From Salinicola socius (GTDB lineage Bacteria; Pseudomonadota; Gammaproteobacteria; Pseudomonadales; Halomonadaceae): a stretch of 64,000 nt of DNA. Position numbers and translations under genes: made by a program. Location: NCBI RefSeq assembly GCF_001937195.1, contig NZ_MSDO01000005.1, forward strand, positions 1-64,000. The letters are read 5' to 3'. The notes under the pieces were generated by a model. That model ran no database searches and was not told the DNA's origin. It saw only the letters and a program-made list of their open reading frames with translations. Below, in pieces: positions 41,729 through 53,000 of the stretch. Numbering within the stretch: position 1 is the stretch's first letter; every line of letters starts with the position of its first letter.

Positions 41729-42502
41729 ATGAGTGCTCGCGCGGTCTGGAAAGGGGTCATCGGGTTCGGCTCGGAGCGAGTCCCGGTCAAACTCTACACG
41801 GCGGTCACCGACCGCAACGTGCACTTTCGTCTGCTCGATCGGCGCCGGCATCGTCCCGTTCATCAAATGATGATCGAACCGCAGAGCGGCAAGACGGTAT
41901 CGAGCGACGATCGGCACAAGGCCGTCGTCGGCAAGCGGGATCGGATTCTGTTCGACGACGAGGAGCTGGACGCGCTGACGCCGGCGCCCTCGCGCGACAT
42001 CGAGGTGATGCACTTTCTGCCCCCGGGAACGATCGATCACCAATGGTATCAGCGACCCTATTTTCTCGGTCCCGACGGCGATGTCGAGACGTTCGATGCC
42101 TTTGCGGCCGCGCTCGCCGGCAGCGGGCGGGAAGGTCTGGTCCACTGGGTGATGCGCCACAAGGCCTACGTCGGCGCGCTGCGCGATCACGACGGTCACC
42201 CGCTGCTGATCACCTTGCGCCATCTCGACGAAGTCGTCGACGCCGACGCTCTGGAGCCGCCCGGCGGTGATGAACTCAGTGACAGCGAAGTGAGGATGGC
42301 GACCGATCTGATCGAGATGTATGCCGCCGACTTCGAGCCGGAACGCTATCAGGACGAGTATCGCCAGCGGCTGGAAGCCCTGGTGGAGACCAAACGCAGT
42401 GGCAAGCGGGTCAAGGTCAAGCCTCGTCGACGTCAGCAGCCTGACGACGATATCGCCTCGTCACTCAAGGCCAGCCTTGCCCGGGAGCGAAAACGTGCCT
42501 AA
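41729..42502 (+). CDS. ku: Ku-like end-binding protein, first copy
   Basis: A 257-residue bacterial Ku that forms a ring on DNA ends and recruits LigD. The core begins MSARAVWKGVIGFGSERVPVKLYTAV and continues RLLDRRRHRPVHQMMI, DDEELDALTPAPSRDIEVMHFLPPGTIDHQWYQRPYFLGPDG and WVMRHKAYVGALR. It ends soon after the core with a short basic tail (RSGKRVKVKPRRRQQ). It starts 45 nt after ligD with AGGAGAG upstream. It differs clearly from the second copy in sequence and lacks its long tail. Confidence 0.93.
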   Translation: MSARAVWKGVIGFGSERVPVKLYTAVTDRNVHFRLLDRRRHRPVHQMMIEPQSGKTVSSDDRHKAVVGKRDRILFDDEELDALTPAPSRDIEVMHFLPPGTIDHQWYQRPYFLGPDGDVETFDAFAAALAGSGREGLVHWVMRHKAYVGALRDHDGHPLLITLRHLDEVVDADALEPPGGDELSDSEVRMATDLIEMYAADFEPERYQDEYRQRLEALVETKRSGKRVKVKPRRRQQPDDDIASSLKASLARERKRA

Positions 42503-43664
42503 GTCGAACAGGACCCGGCCGAAGGCGCCCAGGCCGGAGAAGAACCGGCACCCGGATCGCGGCTTTCACGGACCACGGCCGTTCTGGTCCGGCACCATCG
42601 CCTTCGGGCTGGTCAATCTGCCGGTGGGGCTGTACGCCGCCTATCATTCGCGGGATGTCACGCTGAAAGAGGTCGATGACCAGGGCCGGCCACTCTCCCG
42701 GCGCTTCTTCAGCGAAACCGGGCGCCAACCGCTCAAGTCGAACGAGCTGGCACGAGGCATCGAGGTCAGCGAGGATCACTACGCGATCGTCGAGGATCAG
42801 GAGATCGAGGATGCCACGCTCGAGCACCGGCGCGAGATCGAATTGAGTCGATTCGTCTCGCTGGACGAGCTCGATCCGCTCTACTTCCGACGCGCCTACT
42901 TCCTGGTACCGGACTCTCGTTCAGCTGGCCGCGGGGGAGCATTGAAGCCCTACCGGCTGCTCGCGGCGGCGATGGCAAGCGCCGGCCGGGCAGGCATCGC
43001 CACGCTGGTGATGCGGGGTCGGGAAGTGCTGGTGGCGATTCTTGCCGAAGACGGCATTCTGCGCGCTGAAGCGCTGCGTTTTCATGACGAGTTGCGTTCC
43101 CCCCGGAGCATCGGCCTGGCGGCGCCGGGTGAGCCGGATGCAAAACGCGAGCGCCAGATTCATCGGGCGATGGACCGGCTCAACGCGAAGCAGTTCGATC
43201 CCGACGAGTTGATCGATCCGCACATCGAGGCGCTCAAGAAGCGGGTGCGCCAGAAACGCCGGCGCCATCAGGATATCGCGCCGATCGAACCCGTCCGATC
43301 CGGCACCGAGGATGACAGCAGCGAAAACGAGGAAGGCGCCGAGGTCATCGACCTGATGCAGGTGCTCAAGCGCAGCCTCAAGCGGGGTCGGATCGAACCG
43401 ACGGGGAAGAAGGCCGACGAGGGGAAAGACGGTAAAGCCGCTGCCACTCCTGCCGGAGCTCAAACGTCCGGGCTCGGAACGACCGCCAAGTCCAAAACGA
43501 CCGCTAGGTCCAGGAAGGGGACGAAGTCCTCCAAGGCCGACCCATCCGATCTTTCCCGGCTTTCCCGCGAGATGCTTTATGAGATGGCGCAGCAGCGCAG
43601 GATTCGCGGGCGCAGCGACATGAACAAGATGCAGCTGATCGAAGCGCTACGGCGCGGTGACTGA
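42495..43664 (+). CDS. ku: Ku-like protein, second copy with SAP-like C-terminus
   Basis: A second bacterial Ku, 389 residues. The core runs from FWSGTIAFGLVNLPVGLYAAYHSRDVTLKEVD through LDELDPLYFRRAYFLVPD and TLVMRGREVLVAI to about residue 265. A long Lys/Ser/Thr-rich tail (~265-350) ends in a SAP/Rho-N-like helix-turn-helix, LSREMLYEMAQQRRIRGRSDMNKMQLIEALRRG, probably an extra DNA contact. The start is a GTG at 42495 that overlaps the first ku stop, so the pair is translationally coupled. Two unlike Ku proteins could form homo- or heteromeric rings. Confidence 0.92.
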   Translation: MPKSNRTRPKAPRPEKNRHPDRGFHGPRPFWSGTIAFGLVNLPVGLYAAYHSRDVTLKEVDDQGRPLSRRFFSETGRQPLKSNELARGIEVSEDHYAIVEDQEIEDATLEHRREIELSRFVSLDELDPLYFRRAYFLVPDSRSAGRGGALKPYRLLAAAMASAGRAGIATLVMRGREVLVAILAEDGILRAEALRFHDELRSPRSIGLAAPGEPDAKRERQIHRAMDRLNAKQFDPDELIDPHIEALKKRVRQKRRRHQDIAPIEPVRSGTEDDSSENEEGAEVIDLMQVLKRSLKRGRIEPTGKKADEGKDGKAAATPAGAQTSGLGTTAKSKTTARSRKGTKSSKADPSDLSRLSREMLYEMAQQRRIRGRSDMNKMQLIEALRRGD

Positions 43665-43764
43665 ACCAATCGAGAAAGCCGCGCGCGCTCGGTGAACTCG
43701 GGCAAACGGCGCCGATGCCAACGCCGGTTGGCAGTCGCCCGCTCCCCTCTACCTGGCTTTCTTG

Positions 43765-43800
43765 CCTTCCTTCTTCCCTTCCTTCTTCCCTTCCTTCTTT
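43765..43800. repeat. three 12-nt polypyrimidine tandem repeats
   Basis: CCTTCCTTCTTC occurs at 43765-43776 and 43777-43788 and with a last-base change at 43789-43800. It is a homopyrimidine tract of 36 nt, about 100 nt after the second ku gene. Confidence 0.85.
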
Positions 43801-44100
43801 TCCGCTTGCGCCTTGTCATCTCCGCCAGCCCGTTCGTCCTGTCCGGCCGCCGTGGATGAGGGGTGCTTTTCACCAAAAGTTGTACAAGAAATAATGTTGT
43901 GACAGAAATGTAATAAAAAATTCATGCAGGCCTCACTCCGGGAACTGCCATTTTCGAAGATGTCTCTACGAAGAACTAACAATTTGAATTCACTCAATTT
44001 GCTGATAGCAAAGAAATTTTAGGTATATCGCGCAGCGGTGGGCGCCGCTGGTTCACGTCGTCGGGAAGGGTGGGGAAAGGCTACAGAACCTTAAATAAAA

Positions 44101-44128
44101 TTAAGTTTATCTATACATCGGCCGATAG
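44101..44128 (+). promoter_or_regulatory. candidate sigma-28 (FliA) promoter of the chemoreceptor gene
   Basis: TTAAGTTT (44101-44108) and GCCGATAG (44121-44128) each match the flagellar sigma-28 consensus (TAAAGTTT and GCCGATAA) at seven of eight positions. The spacing is 12 nt instead of the ideal 11. It lies 107 nt before the chemoreceptor start codon. Confidence 0.6.
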
Positions 44129-44235
44129 AGCGTCTCGCGGCATGAAGTGAATTCCCCCTGAGAGAATTTTCGCCTGCCGAGACCAGTTCCACTCGCCCTG
44201 AGGCTCAAGCCAAGGGCACCTATCGGGGCTTTGCC

Positions 44236-45933
44236 ATGCTGCTACTCAATCGAAGCGTGAAATTCCGCCTGGCTGCGAGCCTGGGCGCCTGTATCGCCAT
44301 GCTGTTCATCGTCGGGGTCGTCGGGCTGTACTGTCTGAGTCATATCAACGATGCGCTCGAGCGGACCTATGAAGGGAACGTGCTGACCCTGAAGGATCTC
44401 AGTCGCGTCGACCGGGCTCTGCTCAGCAATCGGGTCAAGATCACCGCCGAACAGCGTGACCGAAATCCGGCGTCCGCACGGACGACACAGCAGGAGATCG
44501 CCGACAACGATGCGATCATCGATGCCGCCTGGAGCGACTACTATCCGCAACGCATCAGCGGCCCGCGGGAGCGCGAGATGGCGGATGCCTTCATCACGGC
44601 GCTGGCCGGCTTGCGGGTCACCATTGCCGAGCTCAACACGGCGATGATCGGCAATGATTTCGAACGAGCTCGGGTCATCGCGACGACCACGTTGCGCGAC
44701 CAGTATCCCGAGGCGCTCGACGCCATTCAAACGCTGATCGAGCGCAACAGCGCGCAGGCCGCCGAGGCGTTCGAAGGCGCAGCCACCGAATACCGATGGG
44801 CGCGCACACTCGTCATCGCCATCATGATCGGTTCACTGATCCTGGGCATAGGGGTGGCGCTGTGGCTGATCCGCGGGATCATGACGCCGCTGGGCAAGGC
44901 GCAGGTACTTGCCAATGCCATGGCGGAAGGGAAGCTCGACAACACGATCGATATCACCTGCAAGGACGAGTTCGGCGTGATGCTACGCTCGCTCAAGGCC
45001 ATGGAGAGCCAGTTCTCCCGAGTCGTCATGAGCGTGCGGGATAACGCCGAATCGGTCAGCACGGCGGCGGATGAGATTGCCCAGGGGACCGACGATCTCA
45101 GCCGGCGCACCCAGGCGCAGGCGGCCAGTCTGGAGCAGACGGCAGCATCGATGGATGAGATCACTTCCACCGTGCGCCAGAACGCGGAAAACGCCGCCGA
45201 AGCCGACAAGCTCGTCCATGACGTCAGTCAGCGCGCCAACGCGGGAGGCGAGGTTGCCGGGCAGGCGGTCAAGGCGATGGAAGGCATCAACGCGTCGAGC
45301 CGCAAGATTGCCGGCATCGTCGGCTTGATCGATCAGATCGCCTTCCAGACCAACCTGCTGGCGCTGAACGCCTCGGTGGAAGCGGCCCGCGCCGGCGAGC
45401 AGGGCCGCGGATTTGCCGTGGTGGCCAATGAAGTGCGCAATCTCGCCGGGCGAAGCGCCGATGCCGCCAAGGAGATCAAGAAACTGGTGGAGGAGAGCAT
45501 CGGTCAGGTGGATACCGGTACCGTGCTGGTCAATCGTGCAGGCCACGCGCTGGAAGAGATCGTCGACGGTGTCGCCCGCGTGACCACGCTGGTGGGGGAA
45601 ATCGCGGTCGCCAGCCGCGAGCAGTCCCAGGGAATCGACCAGGTCAACACCGCGGTGTCGCAGATGGACGGGGTGACCCAGCAGAATGCGAGCCTGGTGG
45701 AAGAGTCCAGCGCCGCCGGTCGGTCGCTGCAGGGCCAGGCTGCCAACCTGCTGAAAGAGGTCTCGTTCTTCCAGGGGGCTGCGCGCGGCACGACGCAGGC
45801 GTTGCCGTCAGGCTCGGCCACGGCGTCATCGAATGCCTCGGCCATGACGCCGGTGCGGCCTCAGACGCTGGCGCGCCCGCGGACCAGTACCGCACCGCAG
45901 AAAGCCGAAACCGGAGAGTGGACCTCTTTCTGA
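44236..45933 (+). CDS. methyl-accepting chemotaxis protein
   Basis: A 565-residue transmembrane chemoreceptor. The first helix is at residues ~12-35 ([23 protein letters not shown]). A four-helix-bundle periplasmic sensor of the Tar/4HB type spans ~36-190, the second helix ~193-213 ([21 protein letters not shown]), then HAMP (~214-266) and a long coiled coil with methylation regions. The signalling hairpin is [44 protein letters not shown]. The last five residues EWTSF resemble the NWETF tail that binds CheR/CheB in E. coli Tsr, after an Ala/Thr/Pro-rich linker. The ligand is unknown. A sigma-28 promoter would place it in the motility regulon. Confidence 0.95.
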   Translation: MLLLNRSVKFRLAASLGACIAMLFIVGVVGLYCLSHINDALERTYEGNVLTLKDLSRVDRALLSNRVKITAEQRDRNPASARTTQQEIADNDAIIDAAWSDYYPQRISGPREREMADAFITALAGLRVTIAELNTAMIGNDFERARVIATTTLRDQYPEALDAIQTLIERNSAQAAEAFEGAATEYRWARTLVIAIMIGSLILGIGVALWLIRGIMTPLGKAQVLANAMAEGKLDNTIDITCKDEFGVMLRSLKAMESQFSRVVMSVRDNAESVSTAADEIAQGTDDLSRRTQAQAASLEQTAASMDEITSTVRQNAENAAEADKLVHDVSQRANAGGEVAGQAVKAMEGINASSRKIAGIVGLIDQIAFQTNLLALNASVEAARAGEQGRGFAVVANEVRNLAGRSADAAKEIKKLVEESIGQVDTGTVLVNRAGHALEEIVDGVARVTTLVGEIAVASREQSQGIDQVNTAVSQMDGVTQQNASLVEESSAAGRSLQGQAANLLKEVSFFQGAARGTTQALPSGSATASSNASAMTPVRPQTLARPRTSTAPQKAETGEWTSF

Positions 45934-45963
45934 AATCCACATTCTGAGCGCGATATCCTTGCC

Positions 45964-45985
45964 AAGCGCCCCCGTCGGGGCGCTT
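45964..45985 (+). terminator. hairpin after the chemoreceptor gene
   Basis: AAGCGCCCC and GGGGCGCTT form a 9-bp stem around a four-base loop, 30 nt after the stop. There is no T-run, so it may be a weak or rho-assisted end. Confidence 0.45.
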
Positions 45986-46090
45986 CGGGGTTCGCGGATC
46001 GTTCGTTCAGCCCATCGGCGTCATCGCTTCATTCCCGTTCCCGCCTCCCTGTCCGCTCACGCCTCTCCGTTCGTTTGTATCCCTCTCCAT

Positions 46091-46906
46091 TCACGCCTTG
46101 GGCGCCAGCTCATAGATCCATACGCTGAAGCCGCTCAGCGTGTTGGGGCCGAAGGTATGAGTCAGCGGAACATCGGTGGCATCGCGGCCCTGGGCGATCA
46201 GCACGCGGCCGATGCAGGGCGCGTTGTTGCGGGGATCGAAGGTCCACCAGCGCCCGCCGAGGTAGACCTCCATCCAGGCCGCGAAATCCATGTCGGCATA
46301 GGGCGGCGGCTTGCCGATGTCGCTGATGTAGCCGGTGCAGTAGCGCGCAGGCAGATTCATGCAGCGGCAGAGCGTGATCGCCAGATGGGTATAGTCGCGG
46401 CACACGCCTACCCCTTCGTGATAGGCCTCGGCAGCCGTGCGTGTCGGTCGCGAGTGCTCGTAGCCGAAGGTGATGTGCTGATTGACGAAATCGCAGATGG
46501 CCTGAATGCGGGCCCAGCCGGGCGGCGTGCCCTGAAACCGCTTCCAGGCGATCTCGCTGAGCAGGTCGGTCTCGCAGTAACGGCTGCCCAGCAGGTACTG
46601 CAGCACCTCCGAGGGAAGCTCTTCCACCGGATGCTGGCGGGCATCGAGACCGATGGGATCGTAGCCGCCGTCGTCATGCAGGATCGCATTGGTACCGAGC
46701 GTGAAAGTGCCGGCCGGCGCGACCATGCGGTTGCACCAGTTGCCGAAGCTGTCGCGGTAGCTCGACAGGTTGACCCTCGGCGAGGTGATCAGATGATCCG
46801 GGCCTTCCAGGCTGGAGAAGCGGGAATGGTGCACGTTGAGCATGGCGATCATCGGTGTGGGCGCGGCGAACTGATAGATCATTTCGCAACCGAGTTGAAT
46901 TCTCAT
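46091..46906 (-). CDS. transglutaminase-like protein with altered catalytic triad
   Basis: A 271-residue protein of the COG1305 transglutaminase/protease-like family: an N-terminal beta domain (MRIQLGCEMIYQFAAPTPMIAMLN) is followed by the papain-like core with the Cys motif AYHEGVGVCRDYTHLAITLCR and GRWWTFDPRNN, which carries the Asp. The position before AWMEVYLGG, usually the catalytic His (HAW), is Ala here (DFAAWMEV). The DNA reads this clearly. It may be inactive, or another His may take over. It lies 97 nt downstream of the giant glucan synthase on the same strand, with a hairpin between. The start at 46906 was chosen because it begins the conserved domain. Confidence 0.8.
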   Translation of the reverse strand: MRIQLGCEMIYQFAAPTPMIAMLNVHHSRFSSLEGPDHLITSPRVNLSSYRDSFGNWCNRMVAPAGTFTLGTNAILHDDGGYDPIGLDARQHPVEELPSEVLQYLLGSRYCETDLLSEIAWKRFQGTPPGWARIQAICDFVNQHITFGYEHSRPTRTAAEAYHEGVGVCRDYTHLAITLCRCMNLPARYCTGYISDIGKPPPYADMDFAAWMEVYLGGRWWTFDPRNNAPCIGRVLIAQGRDATDVPLTHTFGPNTLSGFSVWIYELAPKA

Positions 46907-46950
46907 GAGCGGAATCTCCAAAGCGTTACGGATGACGGAGAGGGCAAGGG

Positions 46951-46983
46951 CGCGAGAGACATGCCGAGGACGTGTCTCTCGCG
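46951..46983 (-). other. intercistronic hairpin
   Basis: CGCGAGAGACA and TGTCTCTCGCG pair perfectly over 11 bp with an 11-nt loop, between the glucan synthase stop and the transglutaminase start. No T-run follows on the minus strand. It may stabilise or partly terminate the upstream message. Confidence 0.45.
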
Positions 46984-47003
46984 GTATCGAGATCGACCCG
47001 TCG

Positions 47004-50000
47004 TCATGGGCAGTCGCCGACGGGATCAGGCTGTGGCGTTCGTGGTGACGAGGTGCGAGACGCAGGATCGGGCGATGCCGGATCGGATGACATCGGATCG
47101 GATCCGCGCTCGGCAAGACGAAGGATCAACCGATGGGGTTTGCCATCCAGCGTCAGCCGCGCCTCGGTGGCGCTGTCGGCCAGCGGTTCGTCATCCAGCG
47201 TGGCACCGGCGGGGTGGCCCGCCGTGGGCCGTTCGACGCGAATCATGCAGGCGCTTCCCTCGAGATTGACGGTGGCGGAGAATCCCGGCCAGGCATCGGG
47301 GATGCAGGGCGATACGATCAACTGAAGTCCTTCCCGGCGAATGCCGAGAATACCGCCCGCACCGGCCTGATACATCCAGCCGGCGGAGCCGGTGTACCAG
47401 GTCCAGCCGCCGCGTCCGACGTGAGGCGCCTCGGAATAGACGTCGGCGGCGATCACGTAGGGCTCGACGCGATAACGCGCCACCGCTTCCGGCGTCAGCG
47501 CATGGTTGATCGGATTGAGCAGCGAGAACAGGCGATGGGCCCGCTCGGCCTGGCCCAGTTTGACGAAGGCGAGGATCGACCACATCGCGGCGTGGGTGTA
47601 CTGCCCGCCGTTCTCTCGCAGCCCCGGCGGATATCCCTTGATGTAACCGGGCTCCAGCGCGGTGTCGTCGAACGCCGGCGTAAACAGCAGCGCCAGTCGT
47701 TGCTCCGGGTGAATCAGATGGCGTTCCACCGAGGCCATGGCCTGGGCGGCGCGCTCGGGATCGGCGCCTTCCGAGAGCACGGCCCAGGATTGGGCGATGG
47801 CGTCGATGCGGCAGGCGTCGTTGTCGCGGGTTCCCAACCACTGGCCGTCGTCGAAGGTGGCGCGACGATACCACTCGCCATCCCAGGCCTCGCTTTCCAA
47901 TGCCTGGCGCAGCGTCTCGGCGCGTTCCCGCCAGCGGCCGGCGCAGGCCCGATCTTGCGGTGCGTCGCGGGCCTCGGCCAGCGGCGCGAACAGCGCAAGC
48001 GTGCGCAGCAGCAGCCAGCCCAGCCACACGCTCTCGCCGCGACCGGCCTCGCCGATACGATTGAAGCCGTCGTTCCAGTCACCGGTGCCGATCAATGGCA
48101 GACCGTGCTCGCCGAACTGCTCGAGGGCCTGATTCAGGGCGCGGGCACAGTGCTCGAACAGCGACGCCGCCTCGTCGGCCACCAGCGGCTGCGCGAAGTC
48201 GTCGTGAGCCTCGGGGGCGAGCGGGGCGCCCTCCAGGAAGCCGACGCGTTCGTCCAGCACGGTGGTATCGTCCGTCGCCCGAATGTAAGTCGCGGCGGCA
48301 AACGCGAGCCACACCCGGTCATCGGAGATCCGGGTACGAACGCCCTGGCCGGAATGCGGCAGCCACCAGTGCTGGACATCGCCTTCGACGAACTGGCGGC
48401 CGGCGGCACGTAGCAGATGGTGGCGGGCCAGCGCCGGCATGGCGAAGGTGAGCGCCATGCCATCCTGCAGCTGATCGCGAAAACCGTAGGCGCCGCTGGC
48501 CTGATAGAACGCCGAGCGGGCCACGACCCGACAGGCCAACGTCTGGTACATCAACCAGCCATTGAGCATCAGGTCCATGGCCGGGTCCGGCGTATTGACC
48601 TGCAGCGAACTCTGCAGCGTTTGCCAGTAAGCCTCGACCTCGCCCAGCTTGGCATCGAGATCGGTGCCTCGGTAGCGCTCGATCAGCTCCCGCGCGGCTT
48701 CGTCGCTGCCGGTCTGCCCCATGAACGTGACGATCTCGACCGCTTCACCGGGGGCGAGGGTCAACGTGCGCTGCTGCACCGTGCAGGGGTCGTACCCGGC
48801 GCCGACGCTGGCCGACAGCGGGCGCTGCTCGGTCAATGCGTCGGGCGCTGCCAGCGAACCCTCACCCAGGAACTCGCGGCGATCGGCGGTCCAGCCACTC
48901 TGGTGCCCATCCAGGTCGACGAATCCGACCCTCCCGGGGAACGCCTGATTCCAGGGGTTGCGCATCAACAGGGCGCCGGTGGCCGTATCGTGTTCCGATA
49001 CCAGGAAGGGCGCGGTTGTGGCCCGCGAGGTCCCCATGACCCAGGCGGTATAAGCGGTCACGACCAGTCGCCGCGGCCTGGCGGTACGGTTTTCCAGCGT
49101 CAGCCGCGAGATCTTGATCGGATCGTTCAGCGGGACATACTGCAACAACGCCATGGAGAGCTCGGCGGTATCGTGCTCGAAGCGGGTATAGCCGAAACCG
49201 TGGCGAGCGACATGACGAATCGGATGATCGGTTGCGCGACGATGGGAACCCGTGCGGCCGGGACTGGCGGTGACGGTGGTCAGCTCGCCGCTGTCGGCAT
49301 CCTGCACATAGATCACTTCGCCGGGCAGATCGCTGACCGGATCGTTGGACCATGGCGTCAACTGGTTCTCGCGGCTGTTGTCGGCCCAGGTGTAGCCACC
49401 GCCCTCCGCCGAGACCTGAAACCCGAATCCGGCGTTGGCGATCACGTTGATCCACGGCTGTGGCGTGGTAGCGCCATCGTCCAGCACGCAGACATACTCG
49501 CGGCCGCCACGGTCGAAACCGCCAGTGCCATTGAAGAACATCAGGTCCCCCAGTGGCGGGCGCGAAGAGGGAGCCACCGCCGGGCGGTGGTGAGGCGCCT
49601 GCGTATCGGTCTTGCCATTGTGGCTGACGCGATCCTGTGGGGTGGACCCCGATCGAGTCCCGGGACCGACACTGGCATCGTGGCGGATTGTCGGTGCCGC
49701 CAGCAGCGCATCGAGCTGGGCGGGAAGCGCTCCCTTGCGGGCCGTCAACACGACCCGGGCCACGGCCAGCAGCAGCTCGTGGCTGGCCAGGCTCAACTGG
49801 TTGGCGCGCAAGGTATAGACCGAGCCCAGCGCCAGATGGCCATCGACGTGCGTCGGCGGGCGGTTGGAGCGAACGGCCGTTTCGATCGCATCCTGCAGCT
49901 CCTGCAGATAGGAGTGGGCGCGGTCGTTGATGATCACCAGATCGACCCCCAGCCCTTTGGCGCGCCAGTATTCGTGGGCGCGCAGCAGCGTCTTGAGCCA

Positions 50001-53000
50001 CGCGATCTCCTCGAGATCGCCGAGGCGCAGCAGCACGATCGGCAGATCCCCGGAAATGCCCATCGGCCACAGGTTGGACTGTACCGACAGCCCGCGCTTC
50101 AGGGCCTGGGAAGATGGGCGGAAGCGGGCATCGCTGTACAGGATCGGCGCTGCCAGACGCTGAAAATCGGCGGCCTCTTCCAGATCGATGTCGAGATGAC
50201 GCAGCTGCACCTGGGCCTGAGTCCAGGCCAGGGTGCGGGCGCGTTCGAAGGCGCTGATGTCGTGGTGCTTGTCGATCAGGGCCAGCAGCGTGTCGCGGCT
50301 CTCGGCGACCACGGTCCAGAAATCGATATGGCCGACGTGTCCCGGTGCGATACGAAGGGTGTAGCGCAGCGAGAATATCGGATCCAGCACCACGCCAGTC
50401 GTATTCGACAGCGGCTGGTGATCGAGCGCCCTGGCATTGCCGAGTTGACGCCCCCGGCCCAGAAAGCGGGCCCGATCCGTCTCGTACTGCGGCTCACCCT
50501 CGCATTCGCCCTTGGTCACCGCGAAATGTGCCGCCCAGATCGGCGTTTCCTGGGCAGCGCGTCGACGCCGCGTCGCAGTCAGTGCGGTGTATTCGGGAAC
50601 GAAATCCGTCTCGACGAACAGTTTGGCGAATGCCGGGTGGGCGTCATCGGTGGGCGGCTGGGTGAGCACCATCTCGGCGTAGGAGGTCACGTCGATCGTG
50701 ACCTCATGGCGACCGCCGTTGGTCACCGAGAGACGGCGCACTTCGCCGTCGTCCTCGCCGGAGACCAGCACCTCGAGCATGGTGGTGAGATCGCCGTCGC
50801 GCCGGGTGAAGCGTGCATGGTCCTCGGCGAATACCACCTCCCGGTGATCGGCCGGGCCCTTGATCGGATGCGCGCCGGCGGACCAGCGGGCATCGCTGTC
50901 ATGATCGCGCAGCAGGATGAAGCTTCCCCATTCATCGCAGGTGGCGTCTTCCCGCCAGCGCGTGATCGCCTGCTGCTGCCAGCGGCTGTAACCGGCACCG
51001 GCGGCGGTCAGCATCACGCTGTAGCGGCCGTTGGAAAGCAGATGCGTGACCGGCGGCGTGGCCGGTTCCCCTTCGAGTCGTCGCACCGCCGCTGCCGGCG
51101 CGATGGTGCTCGAAGGCGCGGCATGGTCGGCATCGTTGGGCGAGGGCAGCGTAGCCACTTCTCGCGGCAGGCGTTCCTGCAGCAGGAGCTCGCTGGCCTG
51201 GATCATCGGTTCACTGTGGAAGTGGCTGCGCAGGCGTCCTTCCAGCAGAGCATTGGCGATGGCCGCGATCGTCATCCCCTGATGGTGCGCCATGACGTTG
51301 CGCACGATGACGAAGGTCTGATCGACGGGGAGGCGCGTGGGGGTGAAATCGATCGCCTCGAAGAAGCCGAAGTGGCTCTCGGCCTCCATCGCTCTGAGGC
51401 GAGCGAAGTTCTCCAGCGCCGCCTGGGGCGCGACCATCGTGGCCAGCGCGGTGGCGTAGGGCGCGATGACGAGATTGTCGCCCAGGCCACGCTTGAGGCC
51501 CAGTTCCGGCACGCCGAAGTTGGAATACTGATAGGTGAAGTCGATATCCCGAGCGTTGTAGGCGGATTCCGAAATCCCCCAGGGAATGTCCTGGCGCTTG
51601 GCGTAGTGGCGCTGGCTGGCCACGACCAGACGGTTGGTCTGTTCGAGCAGGCTGCCGAGCGGGGCCCGCATGATCAGGGAGGGCATCAGATATTCGAACA
51701 TCGAGCCCGACCAGGAGATCAGCGCGACGCCGTCTTTCAACGGTGTCACCGCCCGGCCCAGCCGGAACCAGTGGCGGGTGGGCAGATCACCCTTGGCGAT
51801 CGCCAGCAGACTCGCCAGGCGCGCCTCGGAGGCGAGCAGGTCATAGCAGCCTTCGTCGACGCGATCCTCCCGCGGGGCGTAGCCGATCGACATCAGCTTG
51901 CGCTCCGGCACCAGCAGGAAGTGGAAATCCATCTCCAGCGCCAGCCGGCGCGCTTCGCCGGCCAGGGCGCCGAGCCGCTGGGTCAGGGTGTCCTGGTGAG
52001 CGTCGGGAGCGCGCGTCGCCGTGTGGATTTCCGACACACTGGTGTCCGACCGGCGAGAACCGCCGTTGTGGCGCTCCGGTGACAGCGGGGCGGTATCCTC
52101 GGCGTCGCGGCGATGCTCGTCGAGACACTGCTGAAGTATCAGCAGCCAGCGCTGCGGCGAGACTTCCCCGGTCGCGGCATCGACATCCAGCGTACCGACA
52201 TTCGCCGTGGCGGGGGTCGGCGTCGCGAGCAGGCGCTGGCAGGCGTCGATCGACTGACGCAGGAAATCGCAATATTCGATGCCGTAGGCGGTCGCTTCGA
52301 GGTGAGTCGAAAGCGTGTCCAGTTCGCCCAGCAGTGCCTTTCGCGTCTCCTCGCTCACCCATTCGGTGGCGGCGATATCCTCGCGACACAGCAATAGCGT
52401 ATCGCTGAGCCCCTCGCGGGGATCGAGAACGTGAGGGTGAGTGGCCCAGGCGTCGCAGGCGCTGGCCAGGGTAATCAGGTGTCCGGCCAGGTTGCCGCTG
52501 TCGACCGTGGAAACGTAGAGCGGCTCCAGCGGGGCGAGAGTCCGGGTGTCGTACCAGTTGTAGAAATGGCCCTTGCAGCGCTCCATCTCGCGCAGGGTGG
52601 CCAGTGTCTCTTCCAGACGTTCGACCGCTCGATGGGTGCCGATCCAGGCGAAATCCCGTGCCGCAATGCACGCCAGCAGATACAGGCCGATATTGGTGGG
52701 CGAGGTGCGCTGGGCGATGACCGGTTTGGGATCCAGCTGGAAATTGTCCGGTGGCAGCGCGTGGGAGTCCGGGGTGACGAAGGTATCGAAAAACTGCCAG
52801 GTGCGCCGGGCGATGCGCCGCAGCGCCTGAGCCTGCGGTGGCGACAGACGCAGGTTGTCGGTGGTGTCGGCGGGTGCGCGACTGGTCCAGAGCGCGATCA
52901 ACGGCGCCAACAGCCAGAGCAGCAGCAATGGCAGCGCGAGCGGCCAGGCCGGCGGTTCGACGACCGCCAGAACCAGCGCCAGCGACAGGCTCAGCAGGGT

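Larger units (their letters stand above)
43665..44235. other. 571-nt gap before the chemoreceptor gene
   Basis: The left part holds a 12-nt polypyrimidine repeat (43765-43800). From about 43870 the sequence turns AT-rich (for example GTAATAAAAAATTCATG) for some 150 nt, unlike the rest of the window, and may carry promoters. Minus-strand frames across the repeat encode Lys/Glu/Gly runs but have no convincing start. A candidate sigma-28 promoter lies at 44101-44128. Confidence 0.5.

Noticed and set aside
43577-43997. Minus-strand frames encoding Lys/Glu/Gly repeats
   Set aside because: The repeats come from the polypyrimidine array and are open in more than one frame; no convincing start. A small basic protein cannot be fully excluded.
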